64,000 nucleotides of DNA from Frigoribacterium sp. Leaf8. Lineage in GTDB: Bacteria; Actinomycetota; Actinomycetes; Actinomycetales; Microbacteriaceae. The notes beneath the pieces are model-generated. The model had not been told where the DNA came from, searched no databases, and saw nothing but the letters and a program-made list of their open reading frames with translations. The stretch's first letter is position 1, and the number at the start of each line of letters is the position of its first letter. The position numbers and the translations under genes were made by a program. The stretch spans positions 731,631-795,630 of the forward strand of contig NZ_LMKB01000005.1 in the NCBI RefSeq assembly GCF_001421165.1, read 5' to 3'. Positions 46,184-57,677 of the stretch are shown here, piece by piece.

Positions 46184-46732
46184 ATGCCCTCGAACCACCA
46201 CGCCCTCGCCCTCGTCGAGCCCCAGGGGCCCACCGCACCACCTCGGCCGCACCTGAGACCCGTTCCGCCGCTCGCGGACCCGGGCCCGACCGTCCCCGGC
46301 CCCGGCGCTGGGCCTGCGGAGGGTCGACCGTCCGGTCCCCGACCCCTCGTCCGGACCGTCCCTCCGGCCGGCACCTCGTCCGGGTCCCCCTTCCCGGACG
46401 ATCCGGACCTGATCGTCGAGAACCTGGTCCGCTGCGTCCTCGAGATCCTGGCCGGGGCACGAGAACTCGACCAGGTCTCGCGGTGGGTCACCGAGGACGT
46501 CTTCCGGACCCTGCACAAGCGGGTCGTCCTGGCCGCCCGGGCCCGGTCCGCACACGGCATGCGTGCTCGGCGACCGGTGTTCACGATCGGCGGCATCCGG
46601 TCGAGTTCGCCCGCCGACGGGGTGATCGAATCCGTCGTCGTCGTGCACGGCCGCGCTCGGAGCCGAGCGGTCGCCGTCCGACTCGAGACCTACGACAGCC
46701 GGTGGAGAGCAGCGGCCGTGCACGTGCTCTGA
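46184..46732 (+). CDS. Rv3235-family protein (DUF6459-like)
   Basis: The 182-residue soluble protein has a Pro/Gly-rich disordered N-terminal third. A conserved C-terminal region runs from about residue 72 (VENLVRCVLEILAGARELDQVSRWVTEDVFRTLHKR, quoted only in outline) and contains the segment QVSRWVTEDVFRTL typical of Rv3235-like proteins. These are found next to secA in many actinobacteria, and their function is unknown. AGGAAG precedes the ATG at about eight bases. A strong terminator follows, convergent with secA. Confidence 0.75.
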   Translation: MPSNHHALALVEPQGPTAPPRPHLRPVPPLADPGPTVPGPGAGPAEGRPSGPRPLVRTVPPAGTSSGSPFPDDPDLIVENLVRCVLEILAGARELDQVSRWVTEDVFRTLHKRVVLAARARSAHGMRARRPVFTIGGIRSSSPADGVIESVVVVHGRARSRAVAVRLETYDSRWRAAAVHVL

Positions 46733-46758
46733 CGGTCGGCCCGGTCACCGCCGACGGA

Positions 46759-46793
46759 CGACGCGCCCCCGAGCCAGGCTCGGAGGCGCGTCG
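46759..46793. terminator. bidirectional terminator between Rv3235-like gene and secA
   Basis: The arms CGACGCGCC/GGCGCGTCG and CCGAGC/GCTCGG, separated by one mismatch, close a CAG loop. The right arm contains one GGAGGCGCG motif. Confidence 0.82.
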
Positions 46794-46814
46794 ATCGTCG
46801 TTCGGACGACGGGA

Positions 46815-49661
<2,847 letters not shown>

Positions 49662-49790
49662 TGGTGTGCTCCCATGTGTTCGGTCGAACCCGCGGAACGC
49701 TCCGCGGTCTCGCTGAGGTGATCCGCATCGGAGCACCGAGGTGTCGAAGGTCCGTCCTGGACCGGCCCACGATCGTAGCAAGCGTAGTGG

Positions 49791-49841
49791 CCGACCCCCT
49801 GGGAGGCGACAGGGACGTGCCCGCGCCTCCCGGGGTGTCGG
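49791..49841 (-). terminator. terminator of hpf
   Basis: An imperfect 18-bp stem (CCGACCCCCTGGGAGGCG against CGCCTCCCGGGGTGTCGG, one mismatch and one wobble) lies 20 bases behind the hpf stop and before the secA promoter region. It uses a GGAGGCGCG-family arm. Confidence 0.7.
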
Positions 49842-49861
49842 CCACCCGGTGGGTCAGGAGG

Positions 49862-50566
49862 TCAGCTCGCCAGACCCGCCCGCAGGGCCGTCGCCGTCTC
49901 TTGCAGGTCGGGCGAGTCCTGGTCGAGCCCGATCACGCCGTAGTCCCAGCCCTTGCGGCGGTACACGACGCTCGGACGCTCGGTCTCGGCGTCGATGAAG
50001 AGGTAGAAGTCGTGGCCGACGAGCTCCATGTAGTAGAGCGCGTCGTCGACCGACATGGGCGTCGACGCGAAGACCTTCTCGCGGATGACCACGGGGCAGT
50101 ACTCCTCTTCGAGTTCGTCGGCGGGGGCCTCGTCGCCCACCACCGTCACGGCCCCGGTGCGGACCTGGTCGAGCGTCTCCGCCGCGGCGGGGGTGACACC
50201 CACGCCGCTGAAGTCGGCCGTGGCCGCCTCGCGCAGCGACGTCGGTCGGTGTTGCCCGCGATGGATCTTCTGCCGGTCCTTCGCCCGGCGCACCCGTTCG
50301 AGGAGCCGACCGATCGCGAGGTCGAACGCCGCGTACTTGTCGGCGGCCGTGGACTCGGCCCGCACGAGGGGGCCGGGGCCGATCAGCGTGATCTCGACCC
50401 GGTCGTCGCCCGCCTGCCCACCGGACTTCTCGTGGTGCCGCGACACCTTGACCTCGAGGGCGAGGGCCTTCGTGGCCAGCGCGGCGACCTTGTCTGCCTT
50501 CTCGGTGGCGTACTCGCGGAAACGATCGGTGATGCCGACGTTTCGACCCGTGACGGAAATTTCCAT
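49862..50566 (-). CDS. hpf: ribosome hibernation-promoting factor, long form
   Basis: This 234-residue protein has the N-terminal HPF/RaiA domain (residues 1-100, beginning MEISVTGRNVGITDRFREYA) that sits in the decoding centre. A linker follows, then the C-terminal dimerisation domain (about 175-232; PMSVDDALYYMELVGHDFYLFID, VVYRRKGWDYGVIGL) that joins two 70S ribosomes into 100S dimers. AGGAGG stands six bases before the ATG. A promoter GTGACA-18-TACGGT lies about 70-100 bases upstream. Expression is expected in stationary phase or stress. Confidence 0.96.
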   Translation of the reverse strand: MEISVTGRNVGITDRFREYATEKADKVAALATKALALEVKVSRHHEKSGGQAGDDRVEITLIGPGPLVRAESTAADKYAAFDLAIGRLLERVRRAKDRQKIHRGQHRPTSLREAATADFSGVGVTPAAAETLDQVRTGAVTVVGDEAPADELEEEYCPVVIREKVFASTPMSVDDALYYMELVGHDFYLFIDAETERPSVVYRRKGWDYGVIGLDQDSPDLQETATALRAGLAS

Positions 50567-50635
50567 GACGACCTCCTGTGGCTATCGACGTGCCGCCTGT
50601 CAGCCAGGCGGATGTCCTTTCACGCCTTTCGCCCC

Positions 50636-50665
50636 ACCGTAGCCACCCGGACACCCCCGTGTCAC
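50636..50665 (-). promoter_or_regulatory. promoter of hpf
   Basis: On the minus strand GTGACA and TACGGT are spaced by 18 bases, a good match to a vegetative promoter, followed by a leader of about 60 bases to the hpf start. Confidence 0.6.
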
Positions 50666-50683
50666 GCACCGTTCACCGTTCGC

Positions 50684-51421
50684 TCAGGGGCGACCGGCGC
50701 CCGAGCCCGACGGGGTGGCGGCCACGCACGCCGCACCGACCACGATCGCGCCCCGGGCGACCAGCGCACGACGCGCCTCCTGGAGGGTGCCCCCGGTCGT
50801 CACGACGTCGTCGACGAGGACCACCTGCGACCCCGTGAGATCGCGGGTGGCGCGGAGGCTGCCCTCGCGGTCCCTCAGACGCTGCTGTCGGTCGCGGCCC
50901 TTCTGTCCGCCGCCGGCCCGCGCCGTCGGCACGAGGACGCGCGAGCCCACCACGAGACCGAGCCGACGCAGCACCAGGTCGACCGGGTCGTAGCCCCGCC
51001 GACGCCGCCCCCGTCGTGACGCCGGCACCGGGACGACCAGCAGCGACCGATCGCCCGGGCGCGCGTCCCCGTCGGGTGCCCCCTCGGCCGCCACCTGACC
51101 GGCGCAGGACCGGAGAGCGGCACCGAGAGCCGGGGCGAGCACCTCGGCCAGGCGCACGCGTCCGCCGTTCTTGAAGGCCAACACGACGCCCCGCGCCTCG
51201 AAGGCGTAGACGAGTCCGGCGAAGACGGTCAGCCCGTCGGGGAGGTCGATCCGGACGACCTCGGGGACGAGCCGGCCCCGGCAGTCGCGGCACAGGCCGA
51301 CGTCCGGGGCGTGGCAGCCCGCGCACGAGACGGGCGACACGACGGACAGCGCCTCGCGGACGGCCCGCACCAGGGCGTCCCGCGCATCGACGGCGGGACG
51401 GGGACGAGGCGACCGGGGCAC
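50684..51421 (-). CDS. comF: ComF-family phosphoribosyltransferase-like protein
   Basis: The 245-residue protein has an N-terminal four-cysteine zinc finger (CAGC and CRDC, about residues 33-50) and a C-terminal phosphoribosyltransferase fold with the PRPP motif VVLVDDVVTTGGTLQEA. ComF proteins are linked to DNA uptake in naturally competent bacteria, but in actinobacteria the role is unproven. I use the GTG of 51421; its ribosome site is poor (GGAG 15 bases away), so the start is uncertain. The gene lies between lpqB and hpf as in Mycobacterium (Rv3242c). Confidence 0.87.
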   Translation of the reverse strand: MPRSPRPRPAVDARDALVRAVREALSVVSPVSCAGCHAPDVGLCRDCRGRLVPEVVRIDLPDGLTVFAGLVYAFEARGVVLAFKNGGRVRLAEVLAPALGAALRSCAGQVAAEGAPDGDARPGDRSLLVVPVPASRRGRRRRGYDPVDLVLRRLGLVVGSRVLVPTARAGGGQKGRDRQQRLRDREGSLRATRDLTGSQVVLVDDVVTTGGTLQEARRALVARGAIVVGAACVAATPSGSGAGRP

Positions 51422-51522
51422 ACCGACAGCGTGGACTCCCCCGGGTGCGCACGCCGCGCCTCCGTCGTCGGAGGAGGACGACCTACCCCCCACCTGCCCT
51501 GGGGAGGAGGCGACCCGGGGCG

Positions 51523-53223
51523 TCAGCGCTGGGTCGCCACCAGGTCGGCCGTCAACCCCGTGGCCTGCCAGCTGCTGCCCCGGGGTTCGAGCACGTCGCC
51601 GTCGGCACCCAGCAGCAGCAGTCGGTCGAAGCCGTTGCCCCCGACGATCGCGACCGCCTCGCCCGACGGACGGCCGGCGCTCGAGGAGTCCCCGCCGACC
51701 TCGGACATCGTCACCCGTGACGACTCCCCGACGGTGGTCAGGACGGCGACGGTCAGTTGGTCCGCCCAGGTCGCGTCGACGGGGGCGCCGTCCGGAGCCG
51801 ACAGTTCGAGGGTCGGGCCCAGCCGGAGCGGGACCCCGTCGGCGTCCCGCACGACGGCGGCCACGAGGAGGCGCGACTCGCCCTGGTCGTCGAGCAGCAG
51901 CAACGCGCGGGTGCCGTCGCGCGAGATGCGGAAGGTCGTGACGCTCGGCCCCGCGGGGAGCGACGTCACCACGGGGTGGGGCGTGCCGTCGAGGGCGTAC
52001 GCCGTGAGGCTCGTCGGGTCGTCGGCGACGAGCGACCAGACGAATCCCGCGTCGTCGAGCGAGGGGGCGACGAGTCCGGTCCGGGCGTCGACCAGCCGGG
52101 CTCCTCCCTGAGAGGTGACCGCGTACGCGCCCGACGAGGTGCCGACGGCGGCGGCCGTCTGGTCTGCGGACAGCTCGACCGACCGGGGGCGGAGCGCCTC
52201 CACCGCGTCCGAGAGGCCCGGGAGCTGGCTCGTGGCGCTCGTGGTGGCGAATCCCAGCACGCCGTCGGCCAGCACGAGGGGCCGGGCGTCGACCGCGGGG
52301 TCGCGCACCGGCACGGGCTGCTGCATGGCCGGCACGGTCAGAGGCGCGCCCTCGACGCTGAGCTCGACGGCGGTCACGGTCGCGAGGGTCGAGAAGCTCG
52401 CCAGCAGCTGCGCCTGCATCCGGGCCCGGGCGGCGGGGGTCGCCTCGAGGGCGTCGGCGGTGAGGTCGACGCGGGCCGTCCCGTCGTCGACCGTGATGGC
52501 CGTCAACGACAGCTGGGTGCCCTCGGGGAAGGCCGAGACGACGGCACCCTGCAGCCAGTCCGACGGTCCGTCGAGCAGGGCCGTCGCGAGGCGCGTGCTC
52601 GTCGACGACCGTGCGAGGAACCACCGCTCGTCGGGCACGAGATAGGTGAAGGTGGGGTCGTAGAAGTAGGCGGCGTGCGACCGGAAGACCGAGTCGAACG
52701 TGGCCGGCGAGAGGACGATGCCGTCGGGGGCGTCGCTGATGCGCCACTCGCCGCCCTCGCGGACGAAGGAGAACGCCAGGGACGTCGTCGTGGAGGACGT
52801 GGCCGGCGTGTAGTGCCCCGCCGAGTCGACCGTCGCCGAGCCCACGAACGCGTAGTCGAGCGTCGACCCGCCGACCCGCGAGGTCGACCCGACCCCGGGC
52901 CTGATGGTGACGCTGGCCCGCGGCTCCCACTCGTCGGCGAAGCCGGCGCTGAGGAACTGCCGGGCCACCCCGTAGTTGTCCTGGGACCCGGTGCCCGCCG
53001 AGAGGAAATCGCGCAGCAGTCTCTCTTGCGAACTGCCGGCGACCGGCCCGTTGGGCCGGAACACGAAGTCGCTGACCACGTCGTCGCTGACGGTGTCGCC
53101 CTGCTGCACCTGACCGGCGTCCGGGATGCCGACGCACCCGGTCAGGGTGATCGCGGCGCCCACGAGGACCGCCAGCACCACGGACCAGCGGCCCCGCCGG
53201 GCGTTCCGTCGTGGGTCAGTCAT
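51523..53223 (-). CDS. lpqB: lipoprotein LpqB, partner of MtrAB
   Basis: LpqB is an extracytoplasmic lipoprotein that modulates the MtrA/MtrB two-component system. The 566-residue protein has a signal peptide with lipobox TLTGC (Cys about residue 30), a GerMN-like domain in the first half (around PEGTQLSLTAITVDDGTARVDLT) and a C-terminal beta-propeller-like region. The ATG overlaps the 3' end of mtrB by eight bases, so the two are coupled. Length fits the family (about 570-590). Confidence 0.94.
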   Translation of the reverse strand: MTDPRRNARRGRWSVVLAVLVGAAITLTGCVGIPDAGQVQQGDTVSDDVVSDFVFRPNGPVAGSSQERLLRDFLSAGTGSQDNYGVARQFLSAGFADEWEPRASVTIRPGVGSTSRVGGSTLDYAFVGSATVDSAGHYTPATSSTTTSLAFSFVREGGEWRISDAPDGIVLSPATFDSVFRSHAAYFYDPTFTYLVPDERWFLARSSTSTRLATALLDGPSDWLQGAVVSAFPEGTQLSLTAITVDDGTARVDLTADALEATPAARARMQAQLLASFSTLATVTAVELSVEGAPLTVPAMQQPVPVRDPAVDARPLVLADGVLGFATTSATSQLPGLSDAVEALRPRSVELSADQTAAAVGTSSGAYAVTSQGGARLVDARTGLVAPSLDDAGFVWSLVADDPTSLTAYALDGTPHPVVTSLPAGPSVTTFRISRDGTRALLLLDDQGESRLLVAAVVRDADGVPLRLGPTLELSAPDGAPVDATWADQLTVAVLTTVGESSRVTMSEVGGDSSSAGRPSGEAVAIVGGNGFDRLLLLGADGDVLEPRGSSWQATGLTADLVATQR

Positions 53224-54988
53224 CGTCGGCACCCCCCGCCGACCGCGACGGGATCGGCACGCCCGGCGTCTCGGCCACCGGGACCGAACCCGACCACGGT
53301 TCGCCCGTCACCGGCACGGTCGTCTCGCCCCGACGGTCCGGCGGCACGACCGGCAGGGGCGCCCCCTCGATGCGACCGCCCGCCACGCGGGGCAGGGTGA
53401 CGACGAACCGGCTGCCCGAGCCCGGCTCGGACCAGACCTCGAGCCGGCCGCCGTGCAGGGCCGCGTCCTCGAGGCTGATCGCCAGGCCCAACCCGGTGCC
53501 CCCGATGGTGCGCTTGCGAGAGGGATCGGCCCGCCAGAACCGGTCGAACACGCGCGAGGCATCGGCCGGGCTCATGCCCACACCGTGGTCGCGGACGGCC
53601 ACCGCGACGGCCGTGGCGTCGCTGTCGACCTCGACCTCGATCGGCCGCCCCTCGCCGTGTTCGATGGCGTTGCCCAGCAGGTTGCGCAGGATGCGGCGCA
53701 GCCGCCGCGGGTCGATCTCGGCCTCGAAGTACCCGCCCCGGGCGACGACCGAGACGACGCTGCCGGACCCGGCGGCGAGCGGCCCGAACTCGTCGACACC
53801 GTCCTCGACGAGACGGACGACCGTGACGGGCTCGGTGTCCAGCTCGACGGCACCGGCGTCGAACCGCGAGATCTCGAGCAGATCGGCGAGGAGCAGCTCG
53901 AACCGGTCGACCTGGGTGTGCAGCAGCTCGGCCGTCCGGGCGGCCGAGGGCGTGAACGACGTGCGCTGGTCGTAGAGGACGTCGCCGGCCAGCCGGATCG
54001 TGGTCAGCGGCGTGCGCAACTCGTGCGAGACGTCGCTCACGAAGCGTTGCTGGACGCGCGACAGCTCGGCCAGCTGCGAGATCTGGCGCTGCATGGCGTC
54101 GGCCATCCCGTTGAAGGAGCGCCCGAGCGTGGCCACGACGTCCTGCCCCTTCTCGGGGATGCGTTCTTCCAGGTGGCCGGCCGCGATCTTCTGGCTGGTC
54201 TCGGCCGCCGTGCGGATCGGCCCCACGACCAGGCGGACGACGAGGTAAGTGATCGCCGCGATCAACAGCACGAGTGCCAGCGAGCCGATGCCGAGGGTCC
54301 GTTGCATGAGGTCGAGCGTGGCCTGCGCGTCGCTGAGGTCGTAGACGAGGTAGAGCTCGTACTGGCCCGCGGTGGGCACCTGCAGGGTCGAGCCGACCGC
54401 GATGCCCGGCGAGCCCCCGCCCTGCGAGGTCGGAGGGAGAGACACCGACTGCATCGAGAGACGCTCGTCGTCCGCCGCCACCGCCTCGCGGAGGGCCGGC
54501 GAGATCACGGAGTCGGGGAAGTCGGGGCTGGCGATGTTCTGGATGGTCTGCGGGCTGTTCTGCCCCGGCGTCCGGAGGATCGCGATGCTCGTCCCGCCCG
54601 GGCTCGAGGTCGAACCCAGGATGGCGGTCTGGGCCTCGTTCTGCAGCGCGTCGAGCTCGACCTGGTTGGCGTCCTCGGTGGCGGTGGCCGAGTCGAAGAT
54701 GTTCTGCGCGAGGAGCGTCGCCCGGACGCTCTCGGCCTCGACCTGCTCCCGGCGCTGGTCGTAGAGGCTCGTGCCGATCGTCACCGAGATGAGCGTGCCG
54801 ATCACGGTCACGGCGACGGTCGACAGCACCACCGTGAGCGCGACGGTGCGGAACGACAACGACGACCGCCAGAAGCCGACCACCCGGGTCGGCCACGTGC
54901 GCCACGCCGGTGCCCGCCACGACCACGGTCCGCCCGAGCGGACGGGCCCGCCCTGGTCGGGCCCCGCGACCGTCGACACGAGCGCCAC
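53216..54988 (-). CDS. mtrB: sensor histidine kinase MtrB
   Basis: MtrB phosphorylates MtrA and links cell-wall metabolism and osmotic conditions to cell division. The 590-residue protein has two membrane helices (about residues 47-70 and 233-255) around an extracellular sensor domain. A HAMP domain follows, then HisKA with the phosphorylated His322 (SDVSHELRTPLTTIR), and HATPase_c with NLLGNAIEHGEG, DHGVGM and GGTGLGLAI. A Pro-rich tail ends it. It starts with GTG nine bases after mtrA. Confidence 0.96.
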   Translation of the reverse strand: MALVSTVAGPDQGGPVRSGGPWSWRAPAWRTWPTRVVGFWRSSLSFRTVALTVVLSTVAVTVIGTLISVTIGTSLYDQRREQVEAESVRATLLAQNIFDSATATEDANQVELDALQNEAQTAILGSTSSPGGTSIAILRTPGQNSPQTIQNIASPDFPDSVISPALREAVAADDERLSMQSVSLPPTSQGGGSPGIAVGSTLQVPTAGQYELYLVYDLSDAQATLDLMQRTLGIGSLALVLLIAAITYLVVRLVVGPIRTAAETSQKIAAGHLEERIPEKGQDVVATLGRSFNGMADAMQRQISQLAELSRVQQRFVSDVSHELRTPLTTIRLAGDVLYDQRTSFTPSAARTAELLHTQVDRFELLLADLLEISRFDAGAVELDTEPVTVVRLVEDGVDEFGPLAAGSGSVVSVVARGGYFEAEIDPRRLRRILRNLLGNAIEHGEGRPIEVEVDSDATAVAVAVRDHGVGMSPADASRVFDRFWRADPSRKRTIGGTGLGLAISLEDAALHGGRLEVWSEPGSGSRFVVTLPRVAGGRIEGAPLPVVPPDRRGETTVPVTGEPWSGSVPVAETPGVPIPSRSAGGADDD

Positions 54989-54997
54989 CCGACCGGG

Positions 54998-55678
54998 CTA
55001 CGAACCCGCGCCGGCGCGGTACCCGACGCCGCGCACGGTCGTGACGATGCGGGGCGCGTCCGGATCGTGCTCCACCTTGGCGCGAAGCCGCTGCACGTGC
55101 ACGTTCACCAGACGGGTGTCGGCTTTGTAGTGGTAACCCCAGACCTGTTCGAGCAGCATCTCGCGCGTGAAGACCTGCTGCGGCTTCGAGGCGAGCGCGA
55201 GCAGCAGCTCGAACTCGAGCGGGGTCAGGGCGATCGGGGTGTCACCGCGCCGCACCTCGTGCGCGGCGACGTCCAGGCGGAGGTCACCCACCGTGAGCAC
55301 GTCGTTCGTGGGCTCGGTGGCCGGGCGGAGCCGGGTGCGGATGCGCGCGACGAGTTCTTTCGGGTTGAACGGCTTGACCACGTAGTCGTCGGCCCCGCTC
55401 TCGAGACCGCGGACCACGTCGGCCGTGTCGCCCTTCGCCGTCAGCATGATGATCGGCACGCCGCTCTCGGCCCGGATGAGGCGACAGACCTCGATGCCGT
55501 CGAGGCCGGGCAGCATCAGGTCGAGCAGGACGAGGTCGGGTGAGGCCTCGTGGAACGCCTCGAGGGCGGCCGCGCCGTCGCCGCAGAAGTGGGGGTCGAA
55601 CTCGTCGGCGCGAAGGACGATGCCGATCATCTCGGCGAGCGCCGGGTCGTCGTCGACCACGAGGATGCGCGGGTTCAT
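54998..55678 (-). CDS. mtrA: response regulator MtrA
   Basis: This 226-residue OmpR-type regulator has a receiver domain with acidic pocket VVDDD, phosphorylation site Asp53 (LLDLMLPG) and Lys102 (VKPFNP). A winged-helix DNA-binding domain follows (about residues 130-226, LTPLEFELL, VNVHVQRLRAKVE, VRGVGYR). MtrA is an essential or major regulator of cell-wall and division genes in actinobacteria. A TAATCT -10 lies at 55724-55729, with GGAG close to the ATG. It is the first gene of mtrA-mtrB-lpqB. Confidence 0.97.
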   Translation of the reverse strand: MNPRILVVDDDPALAEMIGIVLRADEFDPHFCGDGAAALEAFHEASPDLVLLDLMLPGLDGIEVCRLIRAESGVPIIMLTAKGDTADVVRGLESGADDYVVKPFNPKELVARIRTRLRPATEPTNDVLTVGDLRLDVAAHEVRRGDTPIALTPLEFELLLALASKPQQVFTREMLLEQVWGYHYKADTRLVNVHVQRLRAKVEHDPDAPRIVTTVRGVGYRAGAGS

Positions 55679-55723
55679 GTTCTCCGTCTGGGCTGGGCCG
55701 CTCGGGAGGCGGCACGTCAGGAC

Positions 55724-55729
55724 AGATTA
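55724..55729 (-). promoter_or_regulatory. -10 box of mtrAB-lpqB
   Basis: The minus strand reads CACTAATCT about 46 bases before the mtrA ATG. TAATCT is also found before otsA. No -35 consensus was seen. Confidence 0.5.
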
Positions 55730-55827
55730 GTGCAGGAGGCGCTCGTCGGCTGGCAGCGCCCGGTCCGGTGTGGAAACATGAACACACTCGTGAGGACGAC
55801 CTCACGGTCAGGACGACCAGGGGGACC

Positions 55828-57042
55828 ATGAGCGATCCGAACGCCTGGAGCACACCGGGGGGCGACACGTCCCCGCCGCGCTGGGGCGAGCGCGTCGACC
55901 CCACGTCACCCGGCCCCCTCTCCGCGGGGCCCGTCCCGGGGGCCGCCCCGGGCGGCACCACCCCGCCGGCACCCGGCTGGGCTCCGCCGCCGAAGCCGGG
56001 CCTCGTCCCGCTGCGCCCCCTCACCTTCGGCGAGATCCTGGGTGCCTCGTTCCAGGTCTTCCGCCGCAACCCACGGACCACGTTCGGCACGGCCCTGCTG
56101 TCGCAGGTCGTCCTGCTCGTGGTGACCGTGGTGATCACCGGCGGCAGCGCCTTCCTCGCCTTCGGACGCGTCGAGCAGGCCCTCCCCCGGGACCGTGACG
56201 CGGTCCTGGCCGGCGCCGTCGCCGTCGTCGCCGCGTCGGCCCTCGTGCCGATCGCCCTGCAGGTGATCGTCACGGCCCTGTTGCAGGGGCTCTTCGTGCT
56301 CGAGACCTCGCGGCAGACGCTCGGGGAGAAGCTCCGACTCGGCGGCCTCTGGGCGATGGCCAAGGGCCGCGTCGGCACGCTCGTCGGGTGGTCCGCCCTG
56401 CTCACGGTCGCCTACGTCGTGGCGCTGGCGCTCGTGGCCGGCGTCGTCGTCGTCGGCGTGGCCGTCGGCTCCGGGCCGAGCATCGCCGTCGGCGTCGTGC
56501 TCGCGGTCCTCCTCGGCCTGGGCCTCCTCGTCCTCGGCGTGTGGCTGACCGTGAAGACTGCCCTCGTGCCGAGCGCCATCATGCTCGAACGGCTGACGCT
56601 GGGCGCGGCCGTGCGGCGCTCGTGGTCGCTGACCCGCGCCTCCTTCTGGCGGACCTTCGGCGTGATCGCCCTGGTGTTCCTCATGGTCCAGGTCGCGTCG
56701 CAGGTCGTCGCGACGCCGTTCTCGGTGCTGTTCAGCGTGTTGACGGGCACGCTCGCGCCGACGGGGGACGTGACCGACCCGACCTTCCTGGCCCTCACGG
56801 CGGGCACCTACGCCGTCACCCTCGGCATCACGGCCGTCATCGGCGCGATCGGGTCCGTGCTGCAGGCGGCGTCGGCCGGCCTCGTCTACGTCGACCGACG
56901 CATCCGCACCGAAGGGCTCGACCTCGAACTCGTGCGCTACGTCGAGCGCGGCGGGCGGGCGGTCGGAGGACAGCCCGACCCGTACCGCACGCCCGAGGCC
57001 CCGGTCCCGCCGACGACGCACCCGGGAGCACCGCGCTGGTGA
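55828..57042 (+). CDS. multi-helix membrane protein (glycerophosphodiesterase membrane-domain-like)
   Basis: The 404-residue product has a Pro/Gly-rich cytoplasmic N-terminus (residues 1-75), the segment PLRPLTFGEILGASFQVFRRNPRTTFG (quoted by its start only) and then six to eight membrane helices to about residue 375. This layout is common in actinobacterial proteins annotated as glycerophosphoryl diester phosphodiesterase membrane domain, but no catalytic domain is present. AGGGGG precedes the ATG. It opens a tightly coupled operon with DUF4129, DUF4350, MoxR and DUF58 genes, divergent from mtrA. Confidence 0.8.
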   Translation: MSDPNAWSTPGGDTSPPRWGERVDPTSPGPLSAGPVPGAAPGGTTPPAPGWAPPPKPGLVPLRPLTFGEILGASFQVFRRNPRTTFGTALLSQVVLLVVTVVITGGSAFLAFGRVEQALPRDRDAVLAGAVAVVAASALVPIALQVIVTALLQGLFVLETSRQTLGEKLRLGGLWAMAKGRVGTLVGWSALLTVAYVVALALVAGVVVVGVAVGSGPSIAVGVVLAVLLGLGLLVLGVWLTVKTALVPSAIMLERLTLGAAVRRSWSLTRASFWRTFGVIALVFLMVQVASQVVATPFSVLFSVLTGTLAPTGDVTDPTFLALTAGTYAVTLGITAVIGAIGSVLQAASAGLVYVDRRIRTEGLDLELVRYVERGGRAVGGQPDPYRTPEAPVPPTTHPGAPRW

Positions 57043-57677
57043 GCCCGCTGCCCTTCGCCGCCGGGCCGCCCCTGACCCCTGACGCCGACGACGCCCGGCG
57101 CGAGGTCCTGCGCGAGCTCACCGGGCCCGAGTACGTGGCGGCGCAGCCGTCCTGGCTCGACCGTGCGGCGCAGGCGTTCTGGGACTGGCTGGGGTCGATC
57201 CGGTTCGGAGGGACAGAGGGGGCGCCGGCGGTCGCGTTGATCGTGCTGCTCGCGGTCGTCGTGGTGGTCGTCCTGGTCGTGCTGCTCGTCTACGGGGTGC
57301 CGCGACTCAACCGCCGGTCCGCGCGTGACCTCGCCCTCTTCGGCGACGACGACGTCCGTGACGCCGACGCCATGCGTGCCGCGGCCCGGGAGGCGGCCTC
57401 CCGGGGTGATCTGACGCTCGCCGTCGCCGAGGCCTTCCGGGCGATCGCCCGTTCGCTGGCCGAGCGGGGCGACGTCGCGGTCTCCCCCGGCACCACCGCA
57501 CGCGACGTGGCCCGCCGGGCGGGCGACGTCTTCCCCGACCTCCGGGCCGACTTCGCGGACGCCGCCACGGCCTTCGACGGCGTCCGCTACCTCGACCGCC
57601 CGGGCACCGACGAGGACTACCGGGCCGTCACGGAGCTCGACCGGCGCGTCACCTCGTCCCGGCGGGTGCCCGCGTGA
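57039..57677 (+). CDS. DUF4129 domain membrane protein
   Basis: The 212-residue protein has one membrane helix (about residues 65-90) and a cytoplasmic C-terminal DUF4129 domain with AMRAAAREAASRGDLTLAVAEAFRAIARSLAERG and RDVARRAG (motifs quoted in outline). DUF4129 proteins accompany MoxR and DUF58 genes very often and are thought to be part of the same membrane complex. The GTG start overlaps the preceding stop (GTGA), and its own stop overlaps the next gene. Confidence 0.85.
   Translation: MSPLPFAAGPPLTPDADDARREVLRELTGPEYVAAQPSWLDRAAQAFWDWLGSIRFGGTEGAPAVALIVLLAVVVVVVLVVLLVYGVPRLNRRSARDLALFGDDDVRDADAMRAAAREAASRGDLTLAVAEAFRAIARSLAERGDVAVSPGTTARDVARRAGDVFPDLRADFADAATAFDGVRYLDRPGTDEDYRAVTELDRRVTSSRRVPA

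Noticed and set aside
51422-53137. Upstream continuation of the comF frame across lpqB
   Set aside because: It is a shifted-frame shadow of lpqB with no recognisable domain; comF begins near 51421.
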